From positions 25,352,001-25,416,000 of the forward strand of contig NC_080569.1 of assembly GCF_030253575.1 (NCBI RefSeq): a stretch of 64,000 bases of DNA. Reading direction: 5' to 3'. The notes beneath the pieces were generated by a model. That model was not told where the DNA came from, did no database searches, and worked only from the letters and a program-made list of their open reading frames with translations. Every line of letters begins with the position of its first letter. The first letter of the stretch is position 1. Origin of the DNA: Rhododendron vialii (Eukaryota; Streptophyta; Magnoliopsida; Ericales; Ericaceae). Of this stretch, positions 61,936 to 64,000 are shown piece by piece. Position numbers and translations under genes: made by a program.

Positions 61936-63601
61936 GTAAATATTTACATTCACGTGTTTGTGTTTTGAATTTATATCTTCGCGCTTAGGTGATGGGAGAT
62001 TGGGCTTGCCAAATTTTATTCATTAGTCAATTCCTTCTAATCCTAATTAAGGTCAAAAGTCTAACCCATTAGAAAGGCCCATAAACTCCAAAAATACCAT
62101 GTTCTCATGACATTCCTCAATACCTGCTGTACACTCCTACTAGGACTGACGTGTGTTGTTAGGCCACAAGCTGACGTGCGGTTGACAACGGAATTGCAAT
62201 GCCGCCATGTTTTCAGGACCTCCCTCAGCAATTGAAGCAAAATTTTCGAAGCAAAATTTTCGTTATCTTCTTCTTCTTCTTCTTCGAAGCCTCCTAGATG
62301 CAAAGATTGCCACTACTTGTTAAGTTAATATGCCCTTCCCTATAACTACCACGTCCGGCCACTGTGACAAATTCCTCTGGCAGCTGGTCACCTGACAAAC
62401 ATTTTCTTGTGACTTTTTCATGGACTTTTGCTGCAAAAATAGCCGATGAAATTTAAGGGAGGACGATAGACTACTTTGGGAAGATAGAAACAAGTGAAAT
62501 CGTACCTACTCCAGACCCTTAGGGAGGTGATGGCCCCGATCACATCGATTTCACTTGGTCTTTTTTTTTTTTTTTTTTAATGGCTATTTGCACTCTTGTT
62601 AGCGACCATCTTTGAATATATTCTCTGCTAACCACCACTTGCCACCATTTTCGTTTTAATAAAACGGTCTTGCTATTGTCATTGGGATGACAATAAACAC
62701 ACTATAAGACAAGAAAAACACGTATTTCTGTGTATTTTTTATACCCTTTAATACAAATTCACACTCATTATTGTCAGCCCACTGGGCTGATTTTAGAATT
62801 TTCCTTAATAAAATGAACCGTGAAATTTGTCTATTCCCCAATAGCCCAGCTGAAAATTTTCTTCTTACCATATTTTCCTTTTACTGTGTAGAGTACAACA
62901 CTATTATGCACTAATTTTTTTTTGACATTTATCTAAATGGTTTTGGGTATTATCATTTTCCTTTTAACAATGCCCTTGTTCCTTAGTTTTATTACAATCA
63001 TATTCACTTGTGAGGTTCAGTATATGAAACTCTGACCACTTTTTTGTTTGACTGTTCAAAAAGGATTTTAATATTTCTGAATATTGCAAAATGAAATAGT
63101 AGACCAGCACTATGGGATGAAGATATGTAGTTTTGAAAGAGATTCGTAATGGTCCTCTCAATTGGCGAGATTCGTGATGGTCCTCTCAATTGGCTAGTTT
63201 TGAATCAGTGTTTCTAATCAAATCATTGAATAACCTATTTTTTTCTCACTCAATAACTTGCTACGGCACACAAGCAACACCTATATATAAATAGGCGAAG
63301 ATGCAAGTTCTAGAGTTGCTCACAATGCAGCTCGGAATTGAGTGGTCTTCAAGGTATTACTCGCCAATTCATTCAATAGTCTCTTTTTCTTACCCAATAA
63401 CTTTTGGACTGATCAAGCCTACAAGTATTTTTCTCAACTTCACCTTTCAACATGGTGGTGGCTACGGTTGAGCCGGATTATGAGAGGAGGAAGAGAGAAG
63501 CAAGAGCAGGGAGAGAGGAGGATAAAGGTTTTTCGTTTTTGGACCTCTCCTCTCTCCAGTGTTAAAGAGCCTCAAAAATGGATATCTCCACATAAGTACT
63601 C

Positions 63602-64000
63602 AGGGCTGGCTCATAAGTTTTGGAGGTCGGAAGCGAACTTTTTGAATGAGGCCACCCTATATTTTTCATACAAAAGTGATCTACAAAGAGTCATAAAAAA
63701 AACCAATACAAAATATTTACCATTACAAAATAAAAGTATATAATTATCCCAAAAAAAATGCAACTATTACAATACCTCAAAATCCATCATTTGAAAATTA
63801 TTCTTCTCGCACTTTTTGCTGCAAACGCACTGATTAAATCTCCATAGTCAAGCTGCTTCACCAACTCCTTCTCGATAGACAACATAGCCAATCCATTTAA
63901 TCTTTCTTGAGACATGGTTGACCGAAGATAATTTTTGATCAATTTCAACTTTGAAAAGCTTCTTTCCCCCGATACAACTGTAACCGGTATAGTCAACAAT
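63602..64000 (-). mobile_element. 3' end of a hAT transposon, cut by the window edge
   Basis: CAGGGCTGGCTCATAAGTTT at 63602 resembles the terminal inverted repeats of plant TTF-zinc-finger hAT elements (CAG-G-GG-type start). It lies 185 bp beyond the stop codon of the transposase-like frame. The other end is outside the window, so the target duplication cannot be checked. Confidence 0.5.
63787..64000 (-). CDS. hAT transposase / TTF-type zinc-finger protein, C-terminal part
   Basis: The minus-strand frame, open to the window edge, reads about 70 residues ending at a stop at 63787-63789. It contains SGERSFSKLKLIKNYLRSTM, then RLNGLAMLSIEKEL. This is the hAT C-terminal dimerisation domain as found in plant TTF-type zinc-finger, zinc-finger-MYM-like transposase proteins. 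No stop or shift is seen in the visible part, so the element may be relatively young. DNA-binding and catalytic parts lie outside the window. Confidence 0.8.
   Translation of the reverse strand, partial: LLTIPVTVVSGERSFSKLKLIKNYLRSTMSQERLNGLAMLSIEKELVKQLDYGDLISAFAAKSARRIIFK

Overview
The window is nuclear DNA of a flowering plant, most likely a eudicot. It has AT-rich intergenic sequence, GT-AG introns up to 6.4 kb, plant-specific gene families (B4-type PB1-Raf kinase, F-box/LRR/FBD genes, a bifunctional FMN phosphatase/riboflavin kinase) and dense plant transposons (Copia, L1 LINE, SINE, Stowaway, PIF/Harbinger, hAT, Mutator-like foldback, Helitron end). The species cannot be fixed from the sequence. 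No CRISPR array, operon or prokaryotic feature is present.

Layout. 1-2.5 kb: the 5' end of a minus-strand gene whose first coding exon (349-424) matches the start of plant FMN/FHY; the rest lies outside the window. 2.5-5.4 kb: several foldback or MITE-like repeats. 5.4-9.3 kb: a decayed minus-strand F-box/LRR/FBD gene. 11.0-27.3 kb: one large intact plus-strand gene for a 1285-residue PB1-domain Raf-like protein kinase, eight coding exons, all junctions in frame. Its last intron carries a defective Copia retrotransposon in antisense (21034-25611). 27.75-28.89 kb: a deleted PIF/Harbinger element. 30.7-34.9 kb: an intact three-exon F-box/FBD gene (514 residues). 35.4-37.4 kb: L1 LINE scraps. 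37.9-41.5 kb: a third F-box/FBD gene, minus strand, complete except for one in-frame stop. 41.68-42.52 kb: an 840-bp near-perfect foldback element with a 10-bp target duplication. 43.9-45.2 kb: a truncated duplicate of the third F-box gene's 3' half. 45.2-64 kb: no intact gene recognised; nested MITEs, a Helitron terminus, a GC-rich hAT MITE, two copies of a 5'-exon-like module, and at the right edge the C-terminal end of a hAT transposase.

Working together: the kinase, the FMN/FHY gene and the F-box cluster are independent neighbours. The four F-box loci share the same exon plan (F-box + LRR exon; short LRR exon of 174-177 bp; FBD exon ending in PRSSP), so they are a local tandem family at different stages of decay. 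Families of TIR elements have repeatedly entered their introns. I found no convincing wholly new biological system. The most unusual items are the foldback element, independent insertions of one TIR family into the same intron of two F-box paralogues, and the single-stop F-box gene.
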